Numbered from the stretch's first letter, positions 1-9,906 are shown. The stretch is DNA of 42,429 bases from Flavobacteriales bacterium UBA7325 (GCA_002471375.1 DKPV01000024.1:1-42429), one strand, 5' to 3'. Notes: generated by a model not told the origin, from the sequence alone. Program-made: numbers and translations.

Positions 1-3000
1 TAAAGTCAGTTCCTAATCGAACGAAGCATGTGATATCATCATCATTGAGAGCTTTCGCTACGTCCACCTCTTCAGCGTGCACGAACATTTTCAATTTCTT
101 GTATGTACGAACATCGAAGGTTACGTTTTTATAGGCAGCACGCGCATCACCATCTTGCAAGTCGCATACTTCTAGTGTCAAAGACTGCTCGTTCAATTGT
201 CTTTGGTATGTCTGTGAAGGATCCACCTCACGAATGATACCTGGTGGAATCTCATACTTAATAGGAGTACGTTGATCGTTTTCTTCAACGTTTACTGCAC
301 CGATATTGAATGTTGTCAGGTTAGGATCAACCGTTACACCCTCACCAGGTTCGGTCATATCATCTCTAAATTGTCTCCATTCTCCACGGATGAATTCTAA
401 CCGAGCAAATCGAACCATTACCTCCTCATCGAAGTCCTTCAGGAACATACGCATGAAACGGATAGTTCTGAAATCTTGAATACCGTTAATTCTCTTTTCG
501 AAATCTCTAATTGGAACTTTGAATTGATACCAGTTCTCTGTTTTGTTGCCGTTTTGGAAAGGTTGAACATTTGTAATAAAGTTCTTACCAACCTGCATAT
601 CTCCTGGACGAAGGCTAATTTTATATTGGAAATAACTTTCCGTTTCGTCTAGGGTGTTGTTATTGTTGAAATCCTCAATATCTGGTGAATTCGTTGATTG
701 AGTCGGGTAACCTTCCGCATTTAATGCATCGGACATTTCTATGGTCGGAGAGTTTCCTTCCATCCCATTGAATCGTTTGTATCGATCAAGAATGTTTGTC
801 GATGAAGCATCGTACTCATCATCTCGGTAGTAAGTATAATCATCATTCGATGGATCATTTACCATGCGCGATTTAGCGGCCGCTGAGAGCGTAGTGTTTG
901 ATTGAACCCAATTGACATAATTAGCGTAATTAACGCGCTCCTCAACATTGTTCCAACCATCGATACCTACATCTTGGTTCGCTCTTGCTACAGGGTCATT
1001 GTCGAATGCGTTGACGGTCTGTTGTAAAGTGGAGACCCTTGCCCAGGCTGTGGTGTCCAGATCGTCATCAATAGTTGCTCCAAAGGGTGGTAGTCCATTT
1101 TCGAAACTTCTTCTTGAATCGGGAAGTACATCTTCTGAGATACTACCGAGGTTGAAGTACAAGTCACCTCCCGTATGATTAGATGATGGGTTAGCAGCTT
1201 CTGCGTCATCATTAAATGGATCGAGGATCCAGAATTGGATGTATTCTATATTCGTTTGTTCGAAATCGTTTGTTGTTAACGAACGCATTATTCCACCCCA
1301 ACGATTCTCAGGGTCAATGAAATTACCATCTACATCTACTGTATTTGTAGTGTCGTAATTGTACATTCCACGCTCCTTAGGGTAGTATCCTAAATCAAGA
1401 ACTGGGACATTAGGAATCGAACCGTAAGCTTGTTGTAGATTCGGGAAAATATCCGTTTGATTAACTAAGCGAATACGGCTATCCGATAGTTGCTCAGGAT
1501 TGTTTACGATATGTTGCGGAGTTGTATTGTCATTTCTGAAGAACAATGGATCAATTACATACCAAGCTGTTTTCGCACGCTTAAATCCAGCTGAAAGGTC
1601 AGGATTGCTCGCTTCAGGGAATAAATCAGGTTGTCCTTTTGGTATTGAGGCTAAGCGCCAAGCTGAAATTGATCGTAAATCGATCGCACTTTGAGCACCT
1701 TCAAAATCATCCACATACGAAGTTCCTTCTTTATTGATGGCCCGAGGTGAACCAGGGATTAAATGCGCAAACTCACCTGTGAAAGATAATGTAGATTTCT
1801 CTTTGGTTGAGATGACCGGTAAGAAATCGACAAGCTTTGTCAGGAAAGGTAATTCTGTTTTGTAGGCTATATCAAAGCCGATGACATTATTTTTATAGGG
1901 TTCAGAGCCAATGTCGACTTTCTGCGTAACTGGACGCTCCATCATTCTCATCCAGGTAGCACCAATGTTGAAGCGATCGCTGAATCGATGACTAACCCTA
2001 CTTCCCATCAAAGATTTCGCCTGAAACCCAAAGACGGAATTACTCTCAATGGATATTTTTATTGGCGTATTTGCATTTAAATAAGCCTCATTTAAGATTT
2101 TCACTCGCCCCAAATTATAGTCAACAGTGAAATCTTGGCCTTCAATCAATTTTATACCACCGGCAGTTACTGTAACCGCTCCTTCAGGAACGTTAAGTGT
2201 GTTCAATGGAATATCTGAGCTAATAGATGACTGATACTCTCCTTTGAAACTAAATCGATTCTTCGCTGGAATCTGTTGAGCAGCTGTTTTAGTAGAATCA
2301 TAAAGTTCCGTAAAAGCAACCTGGTCGATTACAATTTGTGGTATACCCGCTTCCGTCAATTTTGTTGCCAGCGTCTTTCCAAATGGCTGTACAGTCGAAA
2401 AGTAGACCCTACCATTTCGCGTATTAATTGTACCAGCTGTTTCCGCTCTATTTCCATTAAATGTGATTGGCACGAAATCAAAAACTCCATCCGTAAATGG
2501 CTGATTGTTTTGATTCAATTTATCCATTTCCAAAAGTGTCACTATCTGACGATCATCTACGCCTGCTAATGGGAAGAATGGCACTGGAACTGATGTTTCA
2601 GGATTGTTGTACAATAGATCTAAACGGAAGCCTTGTTGATCTACCTGGTAAGCTCCAATAGAGTATACATTCTTCATCATCAAATCCCAAATGGCGTTAT
2701 TAGGATTTGTCAAAGTTGGTTTTAGAAGTTTTACGATAAGTGCATTCTGTCCGTCAATACCATCCGTTGAAAACTCCCCAACTTGGAAAGTTTCACCACG
2801 TTGTGTATACTCATAAGCGACAGCTAATACTTCATCATTGTTCAATGGCATGTTCAATGAGATAAAACCAAGTTGAGCGTTATAGCTAAACTCAGCATCA
2901 GCTAATTTACGCGCGTTTTCTACTTTCTCATAGTGCACAGCCTGTTGGAATGGCCCTGGAGCTGCAACTTGTGCGTTCAATGTTGCAACGGCATTATTGA

Positions 3001-4165
3001 AGCTACGAATATTAGGTTGTTGAAATGCCGCCCAATTGTAGAGGTCATTTGCCTCGTTATCTGGTAATTCTGAAATAGAGTATCCGCCTGGATCACCTTG
3101 ACAGTTTGCTGCACGTGCTTCACCTAAATCTGCGAATGCGATTATGTTACGTGTGTTTTCCGTCTCATTAGTTCGATTCATCACCCAGACTTCAATTCTC
3201 GTCAAATTGATAGTGGTATTTGGAATCGGAAGAGTAGACATTCCCTCGTCATAATGGTTTTCGTGGTACATATTCACGAAATAGTGACGATTTGCCTCGT
3301 AGTTATCTGCGGTAAGTTCGAATTCCTGAACCTGAGATTTACCCGTAATGTTGATCTCCTGCTTGCGTCCTTTCGAGGATGCAGCGATCATATCAACGGT
3401 AGTTTTTCCAAATTTTAATTGTGTACTCGCTCCAAAAAGTACTTGAGATCCCTGAATCAAAGAAGTTGGAAGTTCGAAAGCCACGTTACCCAAGGACATT
3501 TTCTGGATGATCTGATCCTCTTTTCCCGTGTATTCAAGAGTCGAGATGTTATCAAAATCAAATGCGGCCTGTGTGTTATAGCTTGTACCAATCTTAAGTT
3601 TCGTTCCAATTTGACCTACAAGGTTCAAGTTAATTTGTTGTTGGAAATCGAAACGTGTAATTCTACGCTGGTTTACAGGAAGGATTGGATTATCGTAACG
3701 TGATGAGTTAACTCCAAGCGATATTTCTACGCTTCCGGCTGGACGAATGGTAATTTGGTCTGACCCGAAAAAGTTTTCAAAAACTTTACTGCCAACCTTA
3801 ATTGGCAATTCAAACGGTTGACTCTCCTCCGTTTGCTCATCAATTTTTTCTTTCCAATTTTCTTGTAATGCCTGTTGTTCTTCGTATTCTAGGTATTCTT
3901 CCAATGTCATCATGGAAGGGTTTCTGAAATCTAATCCAGAATTTCCGAATGTTTCTGTAAAAACATATGTCCCAGTTGTAGGGTCATAAACAATTGTTTG
4001 TTCAACTGAGCTTGGATCACCAAGGTCAAAACTTTGTTCTGTCGATTGCGTTGGATCGAAGTTGTTCTCGATTGGGAAAACCAGATTCGTATCAGGATCG
4101 TTAGGCTGAGCCCACGAATGTATGACGTTTAAGCAAAATAACAGTAAAATTACCGTCTTGTTCAT
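1..4165 (-). CDS. sprA: SprA, T9SS outer-membrane translocon (3' end outside window)
   Basis: Reading the minus strand from ATG at 4165-4163 gives an uninterrupted frame of 1388 codons to the window edge; the frame is the same at both ends, so no frameshift is present. A Sec signal peptide (MNKTVILLLF...SWAQ, about 20 residues) is followed by an acidic stretch and the motif NPSMMTLEEYL around residue 80. The body is rich in beta-strand segments and in SprA-type phrases such as DFEGAQSAIDLRS and DLGYYPKERG. Family knowledge: SprA (Sov in Porphyromonas) is the very large outer-membrane pore of the type 9 secretion system, about 2400 residues in Flavobacterium, so roughly 1000 residues lie beyond position 1. 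It follows maeB and ruvA closely (35 bp after ruvA), the usual flavobacterial order. The sorting-domain protein at 7187-8866 is a likely substrate. Identity is confident from sequence and context. Confidence 0.93.
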   Translation of the reverse strand, partial: MNKTVILLLFCLNVIHSWAQPNDPDTNLVFPIENNFDPTQSTEQSFDLGDPSSVEQTIVYDPTTGTYVFTETFGNSGLDFRNPSMMTLEEYLEYEEQQALQENWKEKIDEQTEESQPFELPIKVGSKVFENFFGSDQITIRPAGSVEISLGVNSSRYDNPILPVNQRRITRFDFQQQINLNLVGQIGTKLKIGTSYNTQAAFDFDNISTLEYTGKEDQIIQKMSLGNVAFELPTSLIQGSQVLFGASTQLKFGKTTVDMIAASSKGRKQEINITGKSQVQEFELTADNYEANRHYFVNMYHENHYDEGMSTLPIPNTTINLTRIEVWVMNRTNETENTRNIIAFADLGEARAANCQGDPGGYSISELPDNEANDLYNWAAFQQPNIRSFNNAVATLNAQVAAPGPFQQAVHYEKVENARKLADAEFSYNAQLGFISLNMPLNNDEVLAVAYEYTQRGETFQVGEFSTDGIDGQNALIVKLLKPTLTNPNNAIWDLMMKNVYSIGAYQVDQQGFRLDLLYNNPETSVPVPFFPLAGVDDRQIVTLLEMDKLNQNNQPFTDGVFDFVPITFNGNRAETAGTINTRNGRVYFSTVQPFGKTLATKLTEAGIPQIVIDQVAFTELYDSTKTAAQQIPAKNRFSFKGEYQSSISSDIPLNTLNVPEGAVTVTAGGIKLIEGQDFTVDYNLGRVKILNEAYLNANTPIKISIESNSVFGFQAKSLMGSRVSHRFSDRFNIGATWMRMMERPVTQKVDIGSEPYKNNVIGFDIAYKTELPFLTKLVDFLPVISTKEKSTLSFTGEFAHLIPGSPRAINKEGTSYVDDFEGAQSAIDLRSISAWRLASIPKGQPDLFPEASNPDLSAGFKRAKTAWYVIDPLFFRNDNTTPQHIVNNPEQLSDSRIRLVNQTDIFPNLQQAYGSIPNVPVLDLGYYPKERGMYNYDTTNTVDVDGNFIDPENRWGGIMRSLTTNDFEQTNIEYIQFWILDPFNDDAEAANPSSNHTGGDLYFNLGSISEDVLPDSRRSFENGLPPFGATIDDDLDTTAWARVSTLQQTVNAFDNDPVARANQDVGIDGWNNVEERVNYANYVNWVQSNTTLSAAAKSRMVNDPSNDDYTYYRDDEYDASSTNILDRYKRFNGMEGNSPTIEMSDALNAEGYPTQSTNSPDIEDFNNNNTLDETESYFQYKISLRPGDMQVGKNFITNVQPFQNGNKTENWYQFKVPIRDFEKRINGIQDFRTIRFMRMFLKDFDEEVMVRFARLEFIRGEWRQFRDDMTEPGEGVTVDPNLTTFNIGAVNVEENDQRTPIKYEIPPGIIREVDPSQTYQRQLNEQSLTLEVCDLQDGDARAAYKNVTFDVRTYKKLKMFVHAEEVDVAKALNDDDITCFVRLGTDF

Positions 4166-4200
4166 ATGTAGTAAACTGGGCGTTCTCAAAATAAATACCG

Positions 4201-4776
4201 TTAGAGTATTTTTAATGCTCCTTTTATTAACTCCTCCACGGATTCATCACCTGTGGATATTTTGTCTAATGCTTTTTCCGCTGGCTTTTTAGCGAAACCT
4301 AAGGAAATCAATGCTGTTAACGCATCAAATCGATTAGTATTGTTCGCACTGAACATATTTTCGGATGAAACCTCAAATTTTAACATTTTATCCTTCAAAT
4401 CGACGATAACTCGTTGTGCAGTTTTCGCTCCAATCCCTTTAATACTCTGTATAGTTGCAACATCTTCATTTTGAATTGCACCTGCAATTTCATCGGGTAC
4501 TAAAGACGAAAGCATAATCATCGCAGTATTTGGTCCAATTCCAGATACTGAGATTAAATGAACGAACATTTCTCGCTCAGTCGTATTGGCAAAACCGTAA
4601 AGTAGTTGAGCATCCTCTCGAACGATCAGTTTAGTATAGACCCGTATACTTTCTTTATCACCTATCTCACTAAACGTATTCAATGAAATACGAACGCTAT
4701 AACCAACTCCACCACAATCGATGATCAATTCTGTTGCGTTTTTTTCTATGAGTCTACCGTTTAGTTGTGCGATCAT
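4201..4776 (-). CDS. ruvA: Holliday junction branch migration protein RuvA
   Basis: 191 residues, a normal RuvA length. Starts MIAQLNGRLIEKN, the typical OB-fold domain I (about 1-62), followed by two helix-hairpin-helix motifs (LISVSGIGPNTAMIML near residue 72-87 and IQSIKGIGAKTAQRVIVDL near 108-126) and a flexible linker to domain III (about 145-191), which touches RuvB. RuvA tetramers bind four-way DNA junctions and load the RuvB motor in recombination and fork repair. The start codon lies 2 bp after the maeB stop and sprA begins 35 bp further on, so the three genes are probably co-transcribed. No ruvB or ruvC is in the window, which is usual for Bacteroidota. Confidence 0.96.
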   Translation of the reverse strand: MIAQLNGRLIEKNATELIIDCGGVGYSVRISLNTFSEIGDKESIRVYTKLIVREDAQLLYGFANTTEREMFVHLISVSGIGPNTAMIMLSSLVPDEIAGAIQNEDVATIQSIKGIGAKTAQRVIVDLKDKMLKFEVSSENMFSANNTNRFDALTALISLGFAKKPAEKALDKISTGDESVEELIKGALKIL

Positions 4777-4778
4777 AA

Positions 4779-7043
4779 TTACTTGTTTTGAGCGTCTATT
4801 ACTGCAACCTTGACCATGTTAATAATTTCTCTTACTGAAGACCCCATTTGAAGAACATGTATTGATTTTTTTAAACCAACAAGAACAGGTCCAATTGCGT
4901 CCCCCTCAGTCATTTCCTGTAATAGCTTATAGGCAATGTTTCCAGATGATAAATTAGGGAAAATTAAAGTGTTAACCTTTTTGTTAGACAAGGTAGAGAA
5001 CGAAAATTTCTCATTCATCAATTCATTATTCAGCGCGAAATTTGCCTGGACTTCTCCATCAACGATTAGGTTTGGTTCGTTCTCGTGAAGCATTTTAGTT
5101 GCTTTTGCCATTTTAGCTGAATCTTCACCTGGTGAAGAACCAAAATTCGAATAACTGAGCAATGCAATTCTTGGAGTCACTTTAAATTTCCGTATAGTCT
5201 TCGCAACATTTGAAGTGATTTCTGCAATATCTTCAGCAGTCGGATTCAAGTTTATCGTTGTGTCCGCCAAGAATAGCGGTCCACGTTTGGTGTCTAGAAT
5301 GTACATTCCAGCAACTTTAGTCATGTCTTTTTGAAGGCCTACAGTTTGTATGGCAGGTCGAACAACATCTCTATAGTTTCGTGTGATACCAGAAATCATA
5401 GCATCTACATCACCAGATTCAACCATCATAGCGGCGAAATGATTCCTTTCTCGCATGATCTGAATTGCCTCGAACTCTGTTATTCCTTTGCGTTTTCTTT
5501 TTTCGAAGAACTCTAGTCCATATTGTTTTCTGCGTTCTTTCTCTTCTTTCGATTTGGGATCAGTAATTTCAACTTCAGAAAACTCGATACTGTACTCTTC
5601 TATTAGGTCAAGGATTACCTGTTTGTTCCCCAATAACACTGGCGAACAGACACCTTCTTCTTGTGCTGTCTGTGCAGCTTTAAGAATCTTGATGTTATCT
5701 GCTTCAGCAAACACAACTCTTTTAGGAGAATTTTGTGCCTTTTGTGTGATATTACGAATTAACTTATTGTCTAATCCGAGTCTATTCTTCAACTCCATTT
5801 CATAGGAGTCCCAATCCTCGATAGGATTATTAGCGACTTTAGAATCCACTGCAGCCTTGGCAACTGCTGGTGCAACTTTATAGATTAACCTTGGATCTAA
5901 TGGTTTTGGAATTATTTGCTCGCGGCCGAAGGAAATATTCTTTTCGCCGTAGGCCTCTATAACCTCTTCCGGGATACTTTCTTTGGCAAGTGCTGCAATG
6001 GACTTAACAGCAGCTAACTTCATTTCTTCATTGATGGTAGTTGCGCGTACATCCAAAGCTCCACGGAATATAAAGGGAAACCCGAGAACATTATTGACTT
6101 GGTTAGGGTGATCTGATCTCCCCGTTGCCATTATTATATCCTTACGCACTGAAGTTGCGTCTTTGTATGATATTTCCGGTTCCGGATTTGCCAAGGCAAA
6201 AACAATGGGATCCTTTGCCATAGCCTTAATCATCTCCTTAGAAACAAGTCCACCACGAGATAGTCCAAGAAATACATCCGCTTTCTTAAAGGCATCTTCA
6301 AACGCTACATCTTTTTTATGTACGGCGAAGAAACTTTTATACTCATCAAGATCCTTTCTGTTGGCACTAATGAGTCCCTTCGAATCGAACATAAAGATGT
6401 TCTCTTTCTTGGCACCTAATGCATGATATAGTTTAGCGCATGAAAGTGCGGACGGTCCTGCTCCAGACACTACAACTTTAACTCTCGATATTTTTTTCTT
6501 TGCTAATTCTAATGCATTCAGAAGTGCTGCAGATGAAATAATAGCTGTCCCATGCTGATCATCGTGCATAATTGGGATGTCGAGCTCATCTTTCAAGCGA
6601 CGCTCTATTTCAAATGCTTCAGGCGCTTTAATATCCTCTAGGTTAATTCCTCCAAAGGTTGGAGCAATTGCTTTCACTGTTTGAATGAAATGTTCTGGGT
6701 CTGTTGCGTCAATTTCGATATCGAACACATCGATATCAGCGAATATTTTAAAGAGAAGGCCTTTACCCTCCATAACAGGCTTTGAGGCTTCGGGTCCGAT
6801 GTCGCCCAGCCCAAGTACTGCCGTTCCATTCGATATAACCGCCACAAGATTTCCTTTACTAGTGTATTTGTAGACATCGTTTCTATCTTCTGCAATGCGA
6901 AGACATGGCTCAGCTACCCCCGGAGAGTACGCTAATGATAAGTCTCTTTGGGATGCATAAGGCTTAGTAGGTATTACCTCAATTTTACCAGGTTTTCCTG
7001 ATGAGTGATAATCCAATGCATCTTGTTTTCTAATTTTCGCCAT
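4779..7043 (-). CDS. maeB: NADP-dependent malic enzyme with C-terminal phosphotransacetylase-like domain (MaeB type)
   Basis: 754 residues, the usual length for the two-domain MaeB type. The N-terminal malic enzyme half (about 1-410) carries LAYSPGVAEPC, MHDDQHGTA, and the nucleotide-binding VVVSGAGPSALSCAK. The C-terminal half (about 430-754, from VFAEADNIKILKAA) resembles phosphate acetyltransferase; in characterised MaeB proteins this half is regulatory, sensing acetyl-CoA, rather than catalytic. Reaction: (S)-malate plus NADP+ to pyruvate, CO2 and NADPH, in the cytosol. It heads the maeB-ruvA-sprA cluster. A near-consensus -7 element (TATCTTTA on the minus strand) lies at 7064-7071, about 20 bp before the start. 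NADP rather than NAD preference is inferred from the family. Confidence 0.93.
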   Translation of the reverse strand: MAKIRKQDALDYHSSGKPGKIEVIPTKPYASQRDLSLAYSPGVAEPCLRIAEDRNDVYKYTSKGNLVAVISNGTAVLGLGDIGPEASKPVMEGKGLLFKIFADIDVFDIEIDATDPEHFIQTVKAIAPTFGGINLEDIKAPEAFEIERRLKDELDIPIMHDDQHGTAIISSAALLNALELAKKKISRVKVVVSGAGPSALSCAKLYHALGAKKENIFMFDSKGLISANRKDLDEYKSFFAVHKKDVAFEDAFKKADVFLGLSRGGLVSKEMIKAMAKDPIVFALANPEPEISYKDATSVRKDIIMATGRSDHPNQVNNVLGFPFIFRGALDVRATTINEEMKLAAVKSIAALAKESIPEEVIEAYGEKNISFGREQIIPKPLDPRLIYKVAPAVAKAAVDSKVANNPIEDWDSYEMELKNRLGLDNKLIRNITQKAQNSPKRVVFAEADNIKILKAAQTAQEEGVCSPVLLGNKQVILDLIEEYSIEFSEVEITDPKSKEEKERRKQYGLEFFEKRKRKGITEFEAIQIMRERNHFAAMMVESGDVDAMISGITRNYRDVVRPAIQTVGLQKDMTKVAGMYILDTKRGPLFLADTTINLNPTAEDIAEITSNVAKTIRKFKVTPRIALLSYSNFGSSPGEDSAKMAKATKMLHENEPNLIVDGEVQANFALNNELMNEKFSFSTLSNKKVNTLIFPNLSSGNIAYKLLQEMTEGDAIGPVLVGLKKSIHVLQMGSSVREIINMVKVAVIDAQNK

Positions 7044-7063
7044 ATAGGGTCGTTTGAAGCCGC

Positions 7064-7071
7064 TAAAGATA
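7064..7071 (-). promoter_or_regulatory. Candidate -7 promoter element of maeB-ruvA-sprA
   Basis: Minus-strand TATCTTTA differs at one position from the Bacteroidota -7 consensus TAnnTTTG and sits about 20 bp upstream of the maeB ATG. No convincing -33 element was seen. Placement is inference. Confidence 0.4.
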
Positions 7072-7130
7072 CTAAAATGCGGCGGATTTGACCCATGAAT
7101 TCCGATTAAGGGGTTTACTATACTTAAGCA

Positions 7131-7168
7131 AAAAAAAACACCCCCCTCTTCTGAGGGGGGTGTTCTTA
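7131..7168 (-). terminator. Strong intrinsic terminator of the T9SS cargo gene
   Basis: Perfect 11-bp stem ACACCCCCCTC (7138-7148) / GAGGGGGGTGT (7153-7163) with a 4-nt loop. Read on the minus strand it is followed by a run of T (complement of the A tract 7131-7138). It lies just after the stop codon at 7187 and before the maeB promoter, insulating maeB from the upstream gene. Confidence 0.92.
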
Positions 7169-7186
7169 ATAGAAATTATATTCCTA

Positions 7187-8866
7187 CTACTTCATGTTAG
7201 AAACACGAGTAGTGATTTTCTTAGAACCAGTGATAACATCTACAAGGTAGATTCCAGACTCAAGGTTAGTGAAATCAACATCGAATGTGTGATTTCCTGC
7301 AGTCATTTGTCCTTCTGCGTTCGTGTAAACTATTTGTCCAAGTGCATTGTAAACTTTTACTGCAACAGAAGTCGCTTGTGTAAGGTTTATGTCAACATGA
7401 GCAACACCGTTAGCTGGGTTAGGGTATACTTCCAATCCATTAACGAATGTGTTTTCTTCGATTCCTGAAAGTTCAACTAAGAACAAACGAGATTCAGTAT
7501 CTCCGAATTCTCCACCTGTAAGTAATGTGTTTCCACCACTAACAATAGTGTAAGATCCATTACCATATGCACAGCAAATTCCGTCACCGTAGGCATCATT
7601 GATGATGAATTCGTAGCAATCACTAGAGCTAAGTGTCATGTTTGTAACCTCAGGATTAGTTGTTCCATTAACGTAAGGGCCTCCAGAATAAAGAGTAGTA
7701 CCAGCGCTGTTCTTAACTTCCCAAGTAGTTTCTGAACCGTAGTTATCAGGGACAATTGTTATATCAACCGCAGTATTTGTAGTTGAAGAAGCTTGGTTAA
7801 ATGATGCAGTAGATACATCATCAGAAGGATCCTCATCTGTAACTCCATTCGGGTTTGAAAGTGTAACAGTAAGGTTGTTTGTAGCTGCCATTGTAAATCC
7901 GCCAGCAGGAAGAGTTACGTCTTCAGAACCTAAGAATGATAGGTTACCAGTCCAGTTGTAAACCATTGGAGTTCCACCGTTAACGTCATAAGTGATAGTT
8001 AAAGCGGTAAGATCATCTCCACCGTTGTTTTTGATACGAATTGTTGGAGCAACACCATTGTTACAAACCTCAGCAGGTACATCTGTAATTACATCAGCAG
8101 TAGCATTCGTTGTGAATGAAGCTGTTGGTGTAGCGTAACCAGCTTGGTGAACTTCTTTTGTAGTAATATCTTGAATCCATGCAACAACCGCTAGTTGGTT
8201 GTCATCATAAACGTTAGACAATGTCCAGCTCTCGTTGTAAGAAGCGTTATCTGAAACGGCCCATGATCCGGCGATAGTATTACCTGCTGAACCACCAGCA
8301 CCAATGTACTGCTTCAATACGTTATGGAATACTGTTTCACCATTTGATCCTGGAGCAGATGCGAAAGCGATTTCATTCTCTACAACCGCGATGAAAAGAC
8401 GAAGGTTACCTGAAACAGCTTGTGTACAAGCAACATCAACATCAACAGTAATTGAACCACCAGCAACTGTATGTGCTACGTCAATTGTAAATGGAGAAGG
8501 GACTGCAGCTGCTGTACCAATAGTAGCGGTTGTTACAACCGTGTTTGGAGCCCCTGGCCCTTGACCGTCCATTGCAGTGTTGGGAACACCTGTGACTCCG
8601 TAAAAGTTTCTTCTGTCTTCTGGTCCTGCTGGGTAATGAGTATTCATTGGATCAGATCCTGGCCAAGATACTTGGTGTTTAACATCGATTACAGTACCAG
8701 AATTAGCGTTTAAAGTCGCTTCCATTGTTGGGTTTTGTGAAGCACATGGTCCACAAGAAGCTTGTGTAAAGTGCTCAACTAAAACAAGACGTGGCGATTG
8801 ACCGAAAGATACAGTCGAAGCACAAATCGCGACAATCGCTAGTGCTGAAGAGTAAAGTTTTTTCAT
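7187..8866 (-). CDS. Secreted Omp28-like protein with T9SS type A sorting domain
   Basis: 559 residues from the ATG at 8866-8864 (MKKLYSSALA...). An in-frame TTG three codons earlier is possible, but the ATG opens a normal signal peptide (cleavage near VSFGQ, residue 23). A thioredoxin-like CGPC motif at 38-41 and the following PxxxxxxF/GVTGVPNTAMDG pattern resemble the Omp28-related family of Bacteroidota outer-membrane/secreted proteins. The middle contains repeated beta-rich, Thr/Asn/Gly-rich segments. The last ~80 residues start at YPNPANG and end with SGIYLV...KKITTRVSNMK, a type A T9SS sorting signal recognised by the translocon whose SprA subunit is encoded nearby. It is transcribed alone: own terminator at 7131-7168 and a possible promoter at 8903-8910. 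The exact function of Omp28-like proteins is unknown; the CxxC suggests a disulfide or redox role. Confidence 0.9.
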   Translation of the reverse strand: MKKLYSSALAIVAICASTVSFGQSPRLVLVEHFTQASCGPCASQNPTMEATLNANSGTVIDVKHQVSWPGSDPMNTHYPAGPEDRRNFYGVTGVPNTAMDGQGPGAPNTVVTTATIGTAAAVPSPFTIDVAHTVAGGSITVDVDVACTQAVSGNLRLFIAVVENEIAFASAPGSNGETVFHNVLKQYIGAGGSAGNTIAGSWAVSDNASYNESWTLSNVYDDNQLAVVAWIQDITTKEVHQAGYATPTASFTTNATADVITDVPAEVCNNGVAPTIRIKNNGGDDLTALTITYDVNGGTPMVYNWTGNLSFLGSEDVTLPAGGFTMAATNNLTVTLSNPNGVTDEDPSDDVSTASFNQASSTTNTAVDITIVPDNYGSETTWEVKNSAGTTLYSGGPYVNGTTNPEVTNMTLSSSDCYEFIINDAYGDGICCAYGNGSYTIVSGGNTLLTGGEFGDTESRLFLVELSGIEENTFVNGLEVYPNPANGVAHVDINLTQATSVAVKVYNALGQIVYTNAEGQMTAGNHTFDVDFTNLESGIYLVDVITGSKKITTRVSNMK

Positions 8867-9177
8867 TTTGTACAATTAAATTATTATTTGTTCTATATGT
8901 CACGAAAATAGACCATTTCTAGTTCTCTTACTGAATAGTCAATTATTGAAATAGTTCAATGCTTGGATTCCTTTTTCCTAGTTATTGCTCTAATTAGAAT
9001 ATTTACCACAATTTGAAAGGGGATATGGGTTCTACGAAATCGTCTCGGAAGGTATGCAGGTCCTTTTGTGACCAAATTTATTATCTTCAAGGAAGATCAA
9101 CTTGTATGCTGTTGAATAAAATTAAATTTCTTCAAATGGCTTGCGAGGACTCTTGAATTCTTAACTTTTATATAGAA
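8867..9177. other. Divergent intergenic region (311 bp)
   Basis: Lies between the start of the minus-strand T9SS cargo gene and the plus-strand sirtuin gene. It is AT-rich and holds no ORF of note. Minus-strand TATTTTCG at 8903-8910 is one mismatch from the TAnnTTTG -7 consensus and could serve the cargo gene. No clear promoter for the sirtuin gene and no hairpin were found. Confidence 0.4.
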
Positions 9178-9882
9178 ATGAGTGGAATGAAGACTGTTGT
9201 TGTGTTTTCGGGTGCTGGAATGAGTGCCGAGAGTGGTATTGATACTTTTCGTGATGGAGGTGGTTTATGGGAACAACACAGGGTTGAGGATATTGCAACT
9301 CCTGACGCTTGGAATAGAAATCCTGATTTAGTAACGAGGTTTTATAATGAAAGGCGGAAGATAATAATAGGTGCGAACCCGAACAAGGCCCATCATGACA
9401 TTGCTAATATGGAACACCTTGCAAACGTGCATATTGTTACGCAAAATATAGATGACCTACATGAGCGTGCTGGAAGTACTTCTGTTCACCATTTGCATGG
9501 AAACATTCGTTATTCGAAAAGTTCTGGCCCCAATCAGGAAAAGGAGTTCTTTCAAATAGACGGAGCTGAACTTGGAGCGGCCGATCTTTGTCCAGACGGC
9601 TATCGACTGAGACCTCATGTTGTTTGGTTTGGAGAAAATGTTCCGGCTTATGAATCTGCTGTGCTCATTCTTAATGAAGCGGATATTTTAATTGTCGTAG
9701 GGACTTCTTTACAGGTTCATCCAGCAGCGGGGCTTATTCAATTCGCTAGTGAGGCAGAGCAAAAGTTTATTGTAGATCCAAATGCTGATTCACTGGCGGT
9801 TCCAAATGATTTTATCAGAGTAAACAAGGTAGCATCAGAAGGATTCGCTTTCATCCTAGATAAGCTTAAATTCATTCCTTAG
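9178..9882 (+). CDS. cobB: Sir2-family NAD-dependent protein deacylase (SIRT5-like, zinc cysteines absent)
   Basis: 234 residues. Sirtuin motifs: GAGMSAESGI (12-21), TFRDGGGLW (23-31), TQNIDDLHERAG (88-99), catalytic histidine H107 in HLHG, RPHVVWFGE, and VGTSLQVHPA. Y56 and R59 in FYNERR match the YxxR pair that in SIRT5 and bacterial CobB accommodates succinyl, malonyl or glutaryl lysine, so an acid-acyl deacylase is predicted. Unusually, the protein has a single cysteine (in ADLCPDG): the two CxxC pairs of the structural zinc site are missing, and the segment after the catalytic His reads YSKSSG where CxxC is expected. It converges on hemD with 24 bp between. The start could also be the ATG at 9187. 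The family call is firm; substrate is inferred. Confidence 0.9.
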   Translation: MSGMKTVVVFSGAGMSAESGIDTFRDGGGLWEQHRVEDIATPDAWNRNPDLVTRFYNERRKIIIGANPNKAHHDIANMEHLANVHIVTQNIDDLHERAGSTSVHHLHGNIRYSKSSGPNQEKEFFQIDGAELGAADLCPDGYRLRPHVVWFGENVPAYESAVLILNEADILIVVGTSLQVHPAAGLIQFASEAEQKFIVDPNADSLAVPNDFIRVNKVASEGFAFILDKLKFIP

Positions 9883-9906
9883 TAAAATAAAAGGAGGGAA
9901 CGAGTA

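Noticed and set aside
4779..7043. Phosphotransacetylase fusion in the malic enzyme as a novelty
   Set aside because: The malic enzyme plus PTA-like domain is the standard MaeB architecture.
7187..8866. Further small plus-strand frames inside the T9SS cargo gene (for example 8304-8564)
   Set aside because: They are shadows of a Thr/Ala/Gly-rich coding sequence read in the opposite strand and have no start context or homology.
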